Positions 11,215 through 22,338 of a stretch of 64,000 nt of DNA are shown in pieces. The position numbers and the translations under genes are program-made. Within the stretch, counting starts at the first letter, position 1, and the number at the start of each line of letters is the position of its first letter. This stretch comes from Stereocaulon alpinum (Eukaryota; Ascomycota; Lecanoromycetes; Lecanorales; Stereocaulaceae). Location of the stretch: assembly GCA_018257865.1 (NCBI GenBank), contig JAEUBA010000026.1, positions 186,001 to 250,000 of the forward strand. The letters run 5' to 3'. Under the pieces are notes generated by a model. That model had not been told where the DNA came from. It was given only the letters and a program-made list of their open reading frames with translations, and ran no database searches.

Positions 11215-11838
11215 ACAGCGGATACAATTTCACACAAGAGGACATAGACCGGAAGATGATGGACATTCAAGCAGCATAGATTGGCGCTTTGTAGAGACAG
11301 AGGAGAAGCACAAAATAGGAACTGCATAGACACCTCTTATATTATACAGACAGAGAAGAGTGTTTACTTTGCCAAAAGAGAAACTTCGACTCATACTATG
11401 ATGGTGTCGATGATGCCACACTTCAGATGACGAGACAGAGTCGTCGTCAAACTTGTGCGCCTACAATGTTGATTCTGTCACCTTTTGAATAGTATTGACC
11501 CCCTACATTAGCTAGAACTATACTCTCCAGCAGCTCGGACCAAGACCGCCGTGGCTTCAATAAGAGCTTGAGTAAAACTGGAACGGCAATCTTTGAGCTG
11601 GCAATCTAGCCGCCACGAAAGAGGTGATGTTCGATGGGGCGCCCTTTATTCCGCCAAGGAGCTGAGAATCAGGCCGTCCAGAAGAGGTATAATGGGACTT
11701 TGCTCCCATCATCTCATGAAAAGGCTAAGAACCTGGCAATTGTTGTGCTCCAGGTACTGGGCATAGACACAATGCTAGGACCAAGAGGCTCGTAGTATGT
11801 CCCTTTCTTTCAATCAAAAGCAGAAAGAGATCGAGTTG
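11215..11838. other. convergent intergenic DNA
   Basis: 624 bp between two 3' ends. No coding, RNA or repeat signal recognised. Confidence 0.5.
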
Positions 11839-13344
11839 TTACCTATTGACAGCTCGGTCCCTTTCGAGATCTGCTGCTTCTTGCTCTAGGGCTTCTCTTC
11901 TCTTCACTGCCACTTCCGTTGTAGCTTTCTCTCCTTTTGCTCGCTGTCGTGCTTCGTACATCTCTCGGCTTTTCAATATCCGCTGCACGATTTCCCCTGC
12001 ATTCACGTTCTGAAAGTCGTGGTTGCCAATCTCCTGGTATATGCCCAATTGCTTGGCGCCAATGTATGGATCATATGTTAGGGGCATGAATGAAGTAGGC
12101 CCGTGGTAGACCACGTCCGGAGTACCATATGGAATGTTGGTGAGGTACGCCTTGCTTGGTGTGAAGGGAGCTGAGAAGATCACAGAATCGATGTACTACT
12201 TGCAGGTTAGTTCGCACGTTTGACTTATGCTTGCCTTGCAAACATACTCGGCACTGAAGTACACAAAGCCCTCGCTCGAAGATATTCATGATTGGATAGT
12301 TCACTCCTTTCCAGTGATTGATGACTTCGTCATCATGAACACCAACCACGACGTATGCGGGAGCATAGTCTTTTCCTAAGTCATTGTACCATCCATTCTT
12401 ACGGCCAAGTGAATCTTCTGCTTTGGCCACTTGTCGGAGAAACTCAATATGTCCGGAGGAGAAGAGGTCAAAACCTCCATCCACATAGACAATGCGTTGC
12501 TCCGGCCGTGGCCCTTTGCCCTTGACCATACTACGGTACGAGCCCTTTTCTTCTGAGGCATCATCCTCCATGGCTGCTTTAGATCCCAACCAGCTAAGGA
12601 CTTCTGGGCCTTGCTGTAGACCTGACTCATTTGTTGCATAATCCCTGATTCTTTGGCTCATTTCTTCTCCGAACTTCTTGCGTTCATCTGGGCTGCCATG
12701 ACCTTCGACGCCTGACAAAACCCCCCAGAGTGACTTGATGAAATGATTCTTGGTACATAGGAGCATTCTACCAACGAGATCTGTGGTGGAGATTCCAGGT
12801 GTCCGCTTGACGACCAAGAACCGACCAGCTGCTTTGACATATCTGTAACAATCCTCTCCACCGCTATCCGAGGTGATGTCGTCGCCATGCACAACGTATT
12901 GGCAGCCGTAATGCGAAATCCATGGCAACGAGGTAACATAGGGAGCATATGGCACAGACTTGGTAGACCAGCGGCAAGCATCAACCGCGGCGACACTGTC
13001 CTGAACCTTCAGCCAGCCTCCACCATGGTCTTGAAGGGCACCAACCGCTCCTTCAATGTCATTACAGTCGGGCCCTTATTCTCCAATATTTCTTCATCCG
13101 AGTGAATCCCAACTAATAGCTCTTTTCCTAGCCTTCTTGCCTGGAGGATGGCACCAGCATGTCCTAACAATCCTTAGCCCGCCACGAACATGCGACACCC
13201 AGGTATGGAGGTGTGCGTACCGTGGTGAGCAAAGTCGAAGCAGCCGTCGACCCAGATTCGATCCTTAGAAATAGGGACATCCTCCTGAGGGTCCACAGGC
13301 CAGTTACCGTGAGTAGGCAGGTGTTGTTCAGCGCCTGTACCCAT
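11839..13344 (-). CDS. ECT1: ethanolamine-phosphate cytidylyltransferase
   Basis: Makes CDP-ethanolamine from CTP and phosphoethanolamine in the Kennedy pathway to phosphatidylethanolamine. Exons 13344-13221, 13163-13046, 12995-12248 and 12195-11839 give 448 residues. Two cytidylyltransferase folds are visible: the first with WVDGCFDFAHHGHAG (HxGH, about residue 31), split by intron 1, and the signature RTPGISTTDLVGRML; the second with YVDGGFDLFSSGH (about 235), where the first His of HxGH is replaced as usual in this family. ERVAAVDACRW forms across intron 2, which uses the uncommon donor GTTGGT. Introns are 57, 50 and 52 nt. The last coding bases (AATAGGTAA) overlap a possible splice donor, so a further C-terminal exon is not excluded. 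Confidence 0.92.
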
Positions 13345-13759
13345 CACTGGGTGAGATCAGAGGATACTCTGCTCCAAAGACCAAGCTTGGTACTGGCAGT
13401 GAAAGGATCAGCGGATGAGGAGGAGACGTAGAAGGTTGAATAAAAGGTCGGCGCAAGCGGGGCGGTACCTGTCGATCTTGGCTCACATGGCAGCCTCGAT
13501 CGAGGCCCCCGAGGCCCCCGAGGCCCCCAAGGCTGAAGGACCATGCAGTCCTCATGACACTTGCTTACTTTTATTCCCTGACAAAGCCTCACTTCTCCTT
13601 TCGCATCGACTTCATCACCCCTGCGTAACCACGTTGCGCCACTACAAGGAAAGCCTTCTTCACTGTTCCATCGCCGAACTTCTAGCCGCTCTCATACGCC
13701 CGAGCGGAACCAGCATTTGTAGACTTAGAATGCACTAGTCTCCCATTGGAGGGACATGG
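13345..13759. other. divergent promoter region with GC-rich repeat
   Basis: 415 bp between divergent starts. Contains a perfect 12-bp palindrome CCTCGATCGAGG (13494-13505) leading into three exact 9-bp units GAGGCCCCC (13502-13528). Confidence 0.5.
13502..13528. repeat. 3 x 9-bp tandem repeat (GAGGCCCCC)
   Basis: Three perfect head-to-tail copies at 13502-13510, 13511-13519 and 13520-13528, overlapping the end of a palindrome, 232 bp upstream of the next gene. Could be a simple replication-slippage repeat or a clustered binding site. Confidence 0.8.
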
Positions 13760-15157
13760 ATGATGGGGCACGGACAACATCGAAATTCTACAGGCCCTAC
13801 GAGCTTTGTCTCCAGTCTGAAAACATCTGCTAAACGCATCGCCAGCAACAAATTCACGCCACCGCAGCTTGACGGCGTGTCCGAGTCGATCGATGAAGGC
13901 TACCCTCCCAGCTTCAGCACCAAGCGTTCTTCAACCTCCTCCAGATCCTCTCAACTAGGTCCTTACAAGGGAAGGGCTGCTTCTGAAAGCAACGCCTCCA
14001 TCACCTCGCAATCGCAAGCTGCTGACAGAAAGGCCTCTCAATCGCGCCTAAGCAAAAATCCGCCTTCCAAGTCGGTCTCTCTGTCTTCCTGGAAACCTCT
14101 GTCGAACCAGCAAAGCCTGCATACCCTTGGTCCACCAACATCAGGTGTCTCTACATATGTAGACCTCGAAAACTCTACAGGCTCACTTACCATGGCTGAG
14201 ACTACCTTTGCAAATGGATACCGGCAGGACTATAGTAAACCTCCGAGTACTTCGGCCTCGAACGTGAGCTTTGGGGCAGGTGGGAACAATGGACTATTGC
14301 CAACAGCAGGTCTCCCGCCCGCCGGGGGGATGCAGAATCCGGGCATCATATGCCAGCAGATACACGATACGTCCGCGAAGAGGATATCTACACTAGATTA
14401 TCTGAGAAAGGCTCACGAAGGCCGTGTCTATTGGTACAACACGCTCCTCTTCAACAAGTCCGACCTAGCGAGAATGCCATTCTTCGAGCCAAAACGACTT
14501 GCTCGTAGAGCCACCAACTACCTCCTGCTTGGACTCTCTCTTCCTTGTATTCTCGACTTGAATTCTGCTACTCCACAAGAATATCTTCGTGCGCTCAACT
14601 CCCTACTGAGTGAATTCGAGTCATACCAGCAGGTCCATCCGCCAGAAGGAGGCTCTGCTTCCTCGCTTTCCCGCGCACGCATACCGTCGATGTTCAAGCG
14701 CGCAACTGCAGCTAGTACGAAAGGCCGCAGGACGAGTTCAGCAGCAGACATTGGACTCCCTATGAATACGAGTGATCCTATGGACCTGAAAAAAATGTCT
14801 AGTGTATCTACAAATGGATCGACAATTCCATCTTTCCCAGCAAGCGAGCAGGAATTATTACCCGGCGAGGAGTACACACATCTACTAACCCCGTCGTTGC
14901 CATTCGATCCGGACTTTTTCGAGACCTTTGCTACACTATGTGATGTATTGATCGACTGCTATACAAGGATCCTTGGCCTTTTACCTTCACCAGCAATGTG
15001 TCCTCCGGGAACCGGGGAGCTGTTCGCAAAAGCAGATGCAAGACTGCGGAGAATTATCGTGTCAGGGGTCGTGAAGGAATTTGAGGATGCTAGCAGAGCT
15101 GGGGCGAAGGCCGAATTTGCCGGATTGGGCAAAGTGGTGCTAGGAGGGCTAATGTGA
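13760..15157 (+). CDS. uncharacterised conserved-looking fungal protein
   Basis: Single open frame of 465 residues; I do not recognise a named family. The first ~190 residues are serine/proline-rich and disordered. A folded region starts near residue 200 (TSAKRISTLDYLRKAHEGRV, then FFEPKRLARRATNYLLLGLS) and resumes after a second disordered insert (about 310-370) with FFETFATLCDVLIDCYTRIL. The core has alternating hydrophobic helices, no transmembrane segment and no catalytic motif I can name. The stop TGA at 15155-15157 overlaps a potential donor (AT|GTGAAT); splicing to an acceptor at 15349 would continue in frame for ~40 codons. Confidence 0.75.
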   Translation: MMGHGQHRNSTGPTSFVSSLKTSAKRIASNKFTPPQLDGVSESIDEGYPPSFSTKRSSTSSRSSQLGPYKGRAASESNASITSQSQAADRKASQSRLSKNPPSKSVSLSSWKPLSNQQSLHTLGPPTSGVSTYVDLENSTGSLTMAETTFANGYRQDYSKPPSTSASNVSFGAGGNNGLLPTAGLPPAGGMQNPGIICQQIHDTSAKRISTLDYLRKAHEGRVYWYNTLLFNKSDLARMPFFEPKRLARRATNYLLLGLSLPCILDLNSATPQEYLRALNSLLSEFESYQQVHPPEGGSASSLSRARIPSMFKRATAASTKGRRTSSAADIGLPMNTSDPMDLKKMSSVSTNGSTIPSFPASEQELLPGEEYTHLLTPSLPFDPDFFETFATLCDVLIDCYTRILGLLPSPAMCPPGTGELFAKADARLRRIIVSGVVKEFEDASRAGAKAEFAGLGKVVLGGLM

Positions 15158-16353
15158 ATAACGCCTGTGCGCAATCTATCACAGACCAAGAAAAGACTTC
15201 GAGTGGCATGTGAGGCCGGGGAACTTCGCTCTGAGAAGTGTACGGACGTGATCCAAGTGAATTGAAGCCAAAGGGTATCGTGTGGCAGAGATGTGTGAGT
15301 TGAAGACTAGCTGTTACTTGGTCAACATGTACTGACATCTTTCAATTAGCTCGGGCAAGTCTCCGAGCTCTACATCACGACCTGGCTCCCCTACAACTGC
15401 GGATTGGCGAATTGAAGTCACATCAGGGAGTGTTTCGCCACGAGCTTCCGTGGGACATGGCCAGGACTGAATTCCTGGAATGCTCTTCTCCGGACAGGTG
15501 GAGGTCGTGGGGACATGGTTAACGCCGGAGCGCGGAGGAATCACAGTTACACCCGACCGCAATCTGAAGGGTTCAGCAGGCGTGACGGCGACTTTAATCT
15601 ATGGGTGAAAGCAGTCGGGGTCCTCTACCAGGAGTTCTAGCGCCAAATATCGACTAGCTGACCGCCAGGGTATCAGTTTAGAGGGCCTCAGTCCCACCTT
15701 GTTGTTCGTTCACGAGACTGGAGGACCAGTAGAGCAGGGAACATCCATAGCAATCAATGTGCTGTCACACAGCGCTGGGTCGGCTTATCAAGACACTGGG
15801 AGGTCGGGCCGGCGAGGGGACCGATAGGAGTATCGAGGAGAGTCAGCCAGACGCGCACAACCTGACATACCGAATGGGATGTCTAGTAGCACAGCTGTCA
15901 TAACAGCCTCCTTTCAGTGTTTGACACACCCATACGAGGACGATGCCGCCAGGGCTAGTTCTGACGAATATTGGGCGGAGTGGTCAGTTTGTTGCTGTCG
16001 ATGTAGTCTAGATATCAACAAGCCACAGTACGTGTAAGACGGAAAAGCTGCATAGAAGCGACATAGTTGAGACGCTCAGCTCACATTGTACGATGACACA
16101 TGAATGCTTCGAAATGGTGCGAGATTGGCGGTAGAATAGTCTGTTGTACAGCAACTGATTCTATATCTATTCTTAAGACCTCTATAAGTCCTACGAAAAG
16201 ACAAAGGCTTTGCAGTACTTCGTAACGACGTCGCTATTTTAAGAACGCCGTCCCCTTTGGCCTTGCATGCAAGTGACTCAACCCATGGTATCAAACGCCA
16301 GTCATGACCGCTAAATCGAACCAAGTCTGCTCCAGCCCCGATACCAGATATCC
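15158..16353. other. gene-poor region with coding-like blocks
   Basis: 1.2 kb. On the plus strand a stop-free stretch follows a good acceptor (branch ACTGAC, TTCAATTAG) at 15349; further coding-like pieces in compatible frames appear at 15478-15602, 15678-15800 and 15881-16000 between plausible donors and acceptors, but one in-frame TGA (15468-15470) interrupts them. The minus strand is also open over 15314-15602. Either a decayed gene or an unannotated multi-exon gene. Confidence 0.3.
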
Positions 16354-16953
16354 TCACGCATGAGCCATCTCCCTTTCTTCCCTCGCCCTAGCTTCACGTT
16401 CCCTCTCCTCCCCAAATACCCTCCGGCTCATCTCTAATACCGCCTCGAACCCTTCTCGGCCCCTTTTAGCATTCTCCTTGAATCGCTCCACACTCGCCTC
16501 TTCAATCTTTGCCTTCACCTTCTTCCACCCTCCACAGAGCGCCGTAATCCTCGCCTCCTGCTCAAATTTCGTCCGCTCGTGCCCTGGCTCGCTCTTGCTC
16601 TCATCAGGCTCATACACCACCGTCTCCCTCACACTAAGTAGATTCGACCACGTCAAGTTGGTGGAGCACATTGTCACTCTCTTCTCAACAGTATCGACGT
16701 ATGATGTTTCATATACGTATGAAGTGTTGCTGCCGCCTAGAATCGCGAGAACCCAGTCGGGACAGGTTTGTGTGCATGTTATTAAGCGTTCTGTGCGGAG
16801 GATGCCTGTGGCGGGATCGACGTGGCGTGATAGTGTGTCGACTGCGACTACATGGGATGACTTTTGGTTCCAGGGGCAGTATTTGAGCCAGTTGGCTGTT
16901 GAGACTTCGGCCCAGCTGTAGTCGAAGGTGTAAGTGGATGAGAAAACGCGCAT
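16354..16953 (-). CDS. PRELI/MSF1-domain protein (Ups2/Ups3-like)
   Basis: Intermembrane-space lipid-transfer protein; with Mdm35, Ups proteins shuttle phosphatidic acid or phosphatidylserine between mitochondrial membranes. Single exon, 199 residues. The PRELI domain fills residues 1-170: start MRVFSSTYTFDYSWAEVSTAN, HVVAVDTLSRHVDP, LRTERLITCTQ, ILGGSNTSYVYE, then FEQEARITAL and ERFKENAKRGREGFEAVL. The QEA-x-ITA stretch resembles Ups2/Ups3 more than Ups1. It ends in a charged helix (EEREREARAREERE). A short insert (about 110-130) is acidic. Confidence 0.88.
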   Translation of the reverse strand: MRVFSSTYTFDYSWAEVSTANWLKYCPWNQKSSHVVAVDTLSRHVDPATGILRTERLITCTQTCPDWVLAILGGSNTSYVYETSYVDTVEKRVTMCSTNLTWSNLLSVRETVVYEPDESKSEPGHERTKFEQEARITALCGGWKKVKAKIEEASVERFKENAKRGREGFEAVLEMSRRVFGEEREREARAREEREMAHA

Positions 16954-17565
16954 GGTTGGTTGTAGTCAGGTTATGGTGAGATTTTTATTTTAGATTTAGG
17001 GGGTGAGAACGTCGTCGGTGGTGTGATGGTCAGTTGAGGGAGGATGATAGGCGGTTCAATGTCGTAGTGAATGTGTTTAGGAAAGGTGGAGAGGTGATAG
17101 CAGGGTGATCATGATAATCATGAAGTGTTTGAGAAGTTTTTGGGCCACAGAATCATTCGGCGTTTTTCTCCGGCGGCGATCTCTTGGCGCCGGGTTTATC
17201 CGGGTGCCATTCAGCCGAGAGAGCTGATCGACAAAGGGTTTCCGGTCCAGCGCACCTTTATCCTCTGGAGATAAACAGATAGCTACGTACGTATAATAGT
17301 TGTTAGACCCTTTGTGGCCTCATACCTCGACGGACAAGTCTCCGAAGATGGGGTTTCATGCTTGTCAATCGAAGCGGTTACTGTTGAGATAACCTTGCAG
17401 CTATTTCTCCACAAAAATCAATGTCGTCGTCTTAGCGGCAGTCATCCAGCATTGTTAATGCCGCAATATCGTCACGTTTTATGTTGTTGTAGGCTCTCCA
17501 AAAGCAAATGCTCTCCTTGTTCTCCACACGCCATTTACCCTGTTTTTGCGCTGATAAAACCAAAG
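16954..17565. other. intergenic DNA
   Basis: 612 bp upstream of the PRELI gene; no convincing coding or structural signal. Confidence 0.45.
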
Positions 17566-18084
17566 TTACAGTGTCCCTTTTCGATTCGTGGATGTTAAGC
17601 CTTCCCACAATTTGGAGAATCTCGTATGCTCATTCCATCGGCTTGCATATGTAATGGTAGCCGAGCTTTCAACTACGGAATGAGACAAGGACGATCGATG
17701 AGAAAAATGTACTGCCTTTGCCTTTGTCGAAACCAATAAGATCCGTCTTTGCTGCAATTGTTCCCATTGGTCTGATAGAGCAGGAGGCTCGCGCTTTTCT
17801 GCACATCCCTGCGATAAACGCGCAAACAATTTTTGAAACCCCAACTCAGATTCCAAGAATGAATACTCCTTGTCGTTATCCACTTGCTTGCCTTGAACAT
17901 CAGGCTTCGTTTGCCAGTGCGCGACACCATGGTCTTTGTCTCTAACAAAGAAGTCTGTCCGCATTACAATATCATCACCACATTCTAGTGCTTTCATCTC
18001 GGGTGCTGCTCCTGCTACTACAAGCATGCCGTTGACCTCTAACCAGGGGACGGGACCGATGCGGCACCTTAGTCCATAAATCAA
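17566..18084 (-). CDS. possible small orphan ORF
   Basis: An uninterrupted 172-codon ATG-started frame in an otherwise gene-poor stretch. The predicted protein is of mixed composition with no signal peptide, membrane segment or motif I recognise. It may be a lineage-specific gene, debris, or chance. The call rests on length alone. Confidence 0.2.
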   Translation of the reverse strand: MIYGLRCRIGPVPWLEVNGMLVVAGAAPEMKALECGDDIVMRTDFFVRDKDHGVAHWQTKPDVQGKQVDNDKEYSFLESELGFQKLFARLSQGCAEKREPPALSDQWEQLQQRRILLVSTKAKAVHFSHRSSLSHSVVESSATITYASRWNEHTRFSKLWEGLTSTNRKGTL

Positions 18085-18312
18085 CCCATACAGCTAGGTA
18101 CTTAAGAGTACGGCGATGATGGCAACCGTAGCCCATTCCCAACGTAGGCGGGCCCCAGCACAATAATTTTGCCACTGAATCGATCGAGACACGATGAATT
18201 CGGACTTCGAAACCGCAGGACGTGTGGTTGCGGTCTAGTTTGCTACGCCCAGGAGATGCTGGGAGAGTAATGCGATAACAGGTGTCAAGGCTGCTACATC
18301 GGAGGTAAAGTT

Positions 18313-18943
18313 CTATGGTTGATTGGTGCGTATGTTGCGAGCCGTAACGATGAGGATGTCCGTAGTAGTCGCATTTGTGAGATGCCTGTTGAAGGATGCG
18401 AGGATGGTTGACAGCTGCCTGCTGAGCGCTTGCGTGATGTTTACGTCAAGACCAGTCGGCGGGAGAGGTCTGAGTTTGATGTCGTATATGCGCTCGTACT
18501 TGTTGACAGAGAGACCTGCGGAGCCATTGTTGACTATCTAGACATTCGTGGGGTAGACCGCCTGACTAAAGTTGATTTGGCAAATGATCCCAGTGAAATC
18601 GAGGCTTGCAGAAGGCCTAAGAGAAAACTGAAATGATCGCGGAGCCAGACACGAAGTCGTCAACGTTAGAAGGGTCAAGGTTAGGCCCCCAGTGATGCCA
18701 ACTGCTTTCCTGGCATAGACGGGTCCAGTGTTCAGCTGCTCTGCAAAGAGCGCCCCCGCCATCCAGCTTTGTATCGACAACCTCTGAACGACTGAACCTT
18801 CCATGCCAGTGTCCAAAGCCGTCAAAGCCAGGTTATCATTGGTGTTTGGCAGCCATCCGGTGACACCCCCCCGAGTACAGTCCTTGTAGATCTTTCAAGG
18901 GATTGGCCCCGATCAGAGATTGTGTAGCTGATTCACTCGCCAC
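18313..18943 (-). pseudogene. broken ORF, family unknown
   Basis: Reading down the minus strand from about 18943, a frame (LIGANPLKDLQGLYSGG) shifts by one base at a run of seven G (18867-18873 as C on the plus strand) and continues as VTGWLPNTNDNLALTALD, then a hydrophobic segment (VGITGGLTLTLLTLTTSCLA). It meets one in-frame TAG at 18537-18539 and stays open and protein-like (SVNKYERIYDIKLRPLPP) to TAG at 18313-18315. Two lesions in an otherwise coherent membrane-protein-like sequence suggest a pseudogene; a spliced gene with introns at these points is the alternative. Confidence 0.4.
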
Positions 18944-20071
18944 AGTAGGATGAAGCGATTAACAAATGGCCATTGGTCAGCCTTGCATGGATGCCAAGCA
19001 TGGCCAGAACGGACGATCATTTCCAGCGTCCACCCCCTTTGCTGGTCCTGCTAATCGTGGAACCACAAGAATGTAATTCTGCATCACTAGTCATTGTGTG
19101 CCCTTGTGGCCCGTAGAATGAGGTCCCACTTGTGCACACCGCATCCATCGTTTCTACTAATCCTCGAACTCAGGTTCCTAGACCTATTAGCCAGCTTTGC
19201 GATGCAGGGCAGCTAGCTGACAAGGTAGAGCGTCCATAGACCGGATCAGTATTACCGAGTCGTTAGACAGCCAATAGCTGCTAATGGCACGCTTGGTGTA
19301 CAGGCCAGATCATACACTTTCTCATGCGCTACACCCTTTTCCAACGTCTCCACCAGGTCGAGCTTGGCAGGAGCAAAAGAGACGGCCAGACCTCGTAGTC
19401 AATCGTTAAATGACCTTATCATGCGCTGTGTCTGGCCGTGCTGTTATGGAAGGCCGCCGGATTGTTTATTGAAGAGCTCTTTCGAGGGACGCCTTCATGA
19501 GAATGTCGTAGCGGCTATTAAGCAGTGGGAAAACCGCTATGCCAGTTTCAATGCTTAATCGTAAGGCAAGACGGTTATGGACGTTGTGGAGGAGTACAGG
19601 GTCACGTACCTAGTGCTATGATAATCATTGTAGAACAATCATCTTTCAGGTCAATCATGAAGACCTTCTACCTAGCTTTTCGTGACCTGAAAAGACTCTC
19701 GGGCTTGGGAATCGCGGCTCAGAATAGATGCTGAGCATGTGCTTTGCTCTTGAAGTTTACGCCGCCAACAAATGATTAAGGTAAGTCGTCGCGTATATAG
19801 TGAGGAGGTGACCAGCGTTGACAGGCAGCATAAGCATACCGACAAATCAGACGGGCAGGGACGGCTATAAGAGTAGTAACACGCGTAGCAGAGCGTTCTC
19901 TCCCATCATCGATGGCAATTGGAGGTAAGACTGTTCAACTTGGCTTGCTTTTCTATTTTTACATGAATCCTTGTATGTGAGAATACTGTGACGTAGTGAT
20001 CCTCGCTGCTAAGTGTCCCTTCGCGAAGTCAGGAAGCATTTCGGAGAATTGCCTTTGGGCAAAAAGAATGC
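18944..20071. other. gene-poor DNA
   Basis: 1.1 kb with only short open frames. Contains one 10-bp inverted repeat, TTTCAGGTCA / TGACCTGAAA, at about 19645-19693. No gene is called. Confidence 0.4.
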
Positions 20072-21494
20072 CTATGCCTGTACACCTCCATCGAGCATTT
20101 CGGCAGAATCCGCGACTTCGGCGGCCACATCAGCTTTGGCTTCATCCCCAGTCGCAGTGGCCGCTGTGGGCTCCACGCCCACGTCCAGCTTCTGAGCGGA
20201 ATCGGCAACCTCCGCAGCAACTTCGGCATTTGCTGTATCAGCTTTAGATGCATCGGCACTAGTGTTGTTAGTCATAGTGACGCCTCCATTACTTGCTTTC
20301 GCCTCATCAGCTTTGGGCTTGTCGTCTTTAGCAACACCAGCGGTGGGAGCATCAGCTTCAGGAGCATCGGCCATTGCGACATCTTCGCTGGCGGTCTTAG
20401 CTTGCTCAACTGCTTGACCGTTGGTTTTTCCTTCCTCGATCGCCCTCTCGACCGTTTCCCCTGCAGCCATCTTGCTCACGTCGTCTCTAGCTTCAGCCTT
20501 CTCGATTCCGATAAGCTTTCGCACGAAATCAACAGTTGCGGCAGGACCCTACGTAAAGCGTCATATTAATAAAGTTACTAGGCTCAGGAATAGGAACTTA
20601 CTCCACTACTAACACCTTCGACTCTGCCTTCTTTGTTGACGACGAACACGCCACGAGTGGTGCCAGAAGGCGCCTTTTTCATACCAATTGCAGTAATAAG
20701 TGTGGCTTTCGGGTCACAAAGTAGTATATAAGGCAAGTTTTGTTTGGTTTTGAACGTGGTGTTGGACTTTGGTGAGTCTCTAGATAGACCGAAGAGGGAA
20801 AATCCAGTTGCTGTGAGATCTGTAAACTGGTCTCTGAAGAGACAAGCTTGGGTGGTACCTAACCGGGGTTAGATCTAGCGTAAAATAGAATTCGTCTGAA
20901 ATGGGTGGAAAGAGCCAGATTGTCACGACGGAAAAAGAAGGTCAACATGTTTGGTGGCTCATACAATGGCTTCCTTTCTATCATTTCCACGTGACAGCTT
21001 TGAAACGGAAATGCTAGCGACACGCTTGATCTGATATATCACTGCAGCTTGAGTGGCTCATGATGATTCCTAGGAATGCGCTCCGTTCGATAGATACTAA
21101 CAGGTGCCGCAATGGCCCGTGGACGGCAGAGAAGGCTTAGAGTCGTCGCGAGGTCGTTATATAAGGGAGTTTCAAGAAACGTGAAAATTGCACACTTACA
21201 TCCAGGCGTAGAGGCTTTGGGGTACGTGAAGATCACGACACCGCTCTTGCTCTCATCGACCAATTTCTCCAAGGTCACTTTTACCCCGTCATTGGTTTCA
21301 ATGTCACCGCCAAAACCTTTAAGGGTAATGGTATCGCCAGTGGATGCTTTGATAGCTGGAGCCGAGCCATTGGTCGAGGACTCGCCCTTCTTGCTGGAGG
21401 TTGTTGACTGGACTGACTTGACGGAACTTGCTTTCTTTAGTGGAGGGGGCGCTGCTGGCTCTGCGGCGGCCTTGCGCTTGCGTAATTCAACCAT
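20072..21494 (-). CDS. DOT5: nuclear thiol peroxidase (Dot5/PrxQ type) with acidic tail
   Basis: Atypical 2-Cys peroxiredoxin of the BCP/PrxQ class, nuclear in yeast. Exons 21494-21200, 20858-20602 and 20548-20072 give 342 residues. The N-terminal ~45 residues hold a basic, NLS-like patch (ELRKRKAA). The peroxidatic motif PGCTTQAC (about residue 98) has peroxidatic and resolving Cys five apart; the first Cys codon is split by intron 1. GLSRDSP and GTTRGVFVVNKEGRV follow. Intron 1 is 341 nt, far longer than others in the window; intron 2 is 53 nt. The last ~150 residues are an Ala/Asp/Glu/Lys-rich tail not typical of Dot5, with an internal repeat (VAAEVADSA twice). Enzyme class is secure; the tail's role is unknown. 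Confidence 0.9.
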
Positions 21495-22338
21495 CTTGTC
21501 CAGGATATAACGTGATAGGAAATCAGTAGCCTAGAGATGGCATGCCACGGGCTTTTGATCCCAGATAAGGGTATGTTGATGGGGTCTTAGGTGATGCAAG
21601 ATGATATGCAAGGGTGTTCTTCCTTAAAGGTTATCGTCAGGGTGAGGGGAAAGGCAATAGGCGCCGATCAGGGTATTGGCACAAGGTTGTGGCTTGAGCA
21701 AGCAATGGTCGCCAATTAATCTCGAGCCGATTCCCTGTTCCTGCGAACTCGACCGATGTTGGCTCCCACCCGCCGCAGAAGTCTAGCGAGATGCGGGGAG
21801 GGCCGATAGGACTAATATCCCACTCCACTCTCTGGACTTCTCTTCCTCCTCAGACCGATTGAAAGAATCGCTCAATTGCAAAATATCGGGCCTGTACTCA
21901 GTTGCCACTATCTGGGTTACGGCTTCAAGGATGTGAATGACCATAAAGGCCACCAAGCCATTTAGAATGAAATTGCATAGTTCCAGCCCATGGAACCAAT
22001 CACAGAAGGGAGGCAGAGCCATAGCTTGAACGTGATACGCTGAAGTCTCAAGAAAGATGTACAGCTCATGAAGCCAGAATCCGTAGACTTTGTGCACAAG
22101 AAGAGAGAGGGAAGTGTATAAGTGTCCTGAAGCCGTTAGATCCATTAATCCGGGCACACCTCGGAGGCACAATGCCTTAGCCGGGTTTACCTCGCTCCCC
22201 AGTCTTTCTTGATAAGCAAACGTGAGGAGGATAGCAAAGGTGGGAGGAACACGTTCCTTTCATGAACGTTACAGTACATAACAGGTCGCTAATTTGATCT
22301 GCACGTGTAGAGCCTCGTCTTCAGCTTTAGTCGGACCC
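21495..22338. other. divergent promoter region (DOT5 / complex I subunit)
   Basis: 844 bp. A minus-strand frame (22145-21783 from its first ATG) encodes a hydrophobic ~120-residue peptide with no recognised family; it is left uncalled. Confidence 0.35.

Noticed and set aside
21783..22145. Hydrophobic minus-strand frame upstream of DOT5
   Set aside because: No family resemblance, no support beyond length; left as intergenic with a note.
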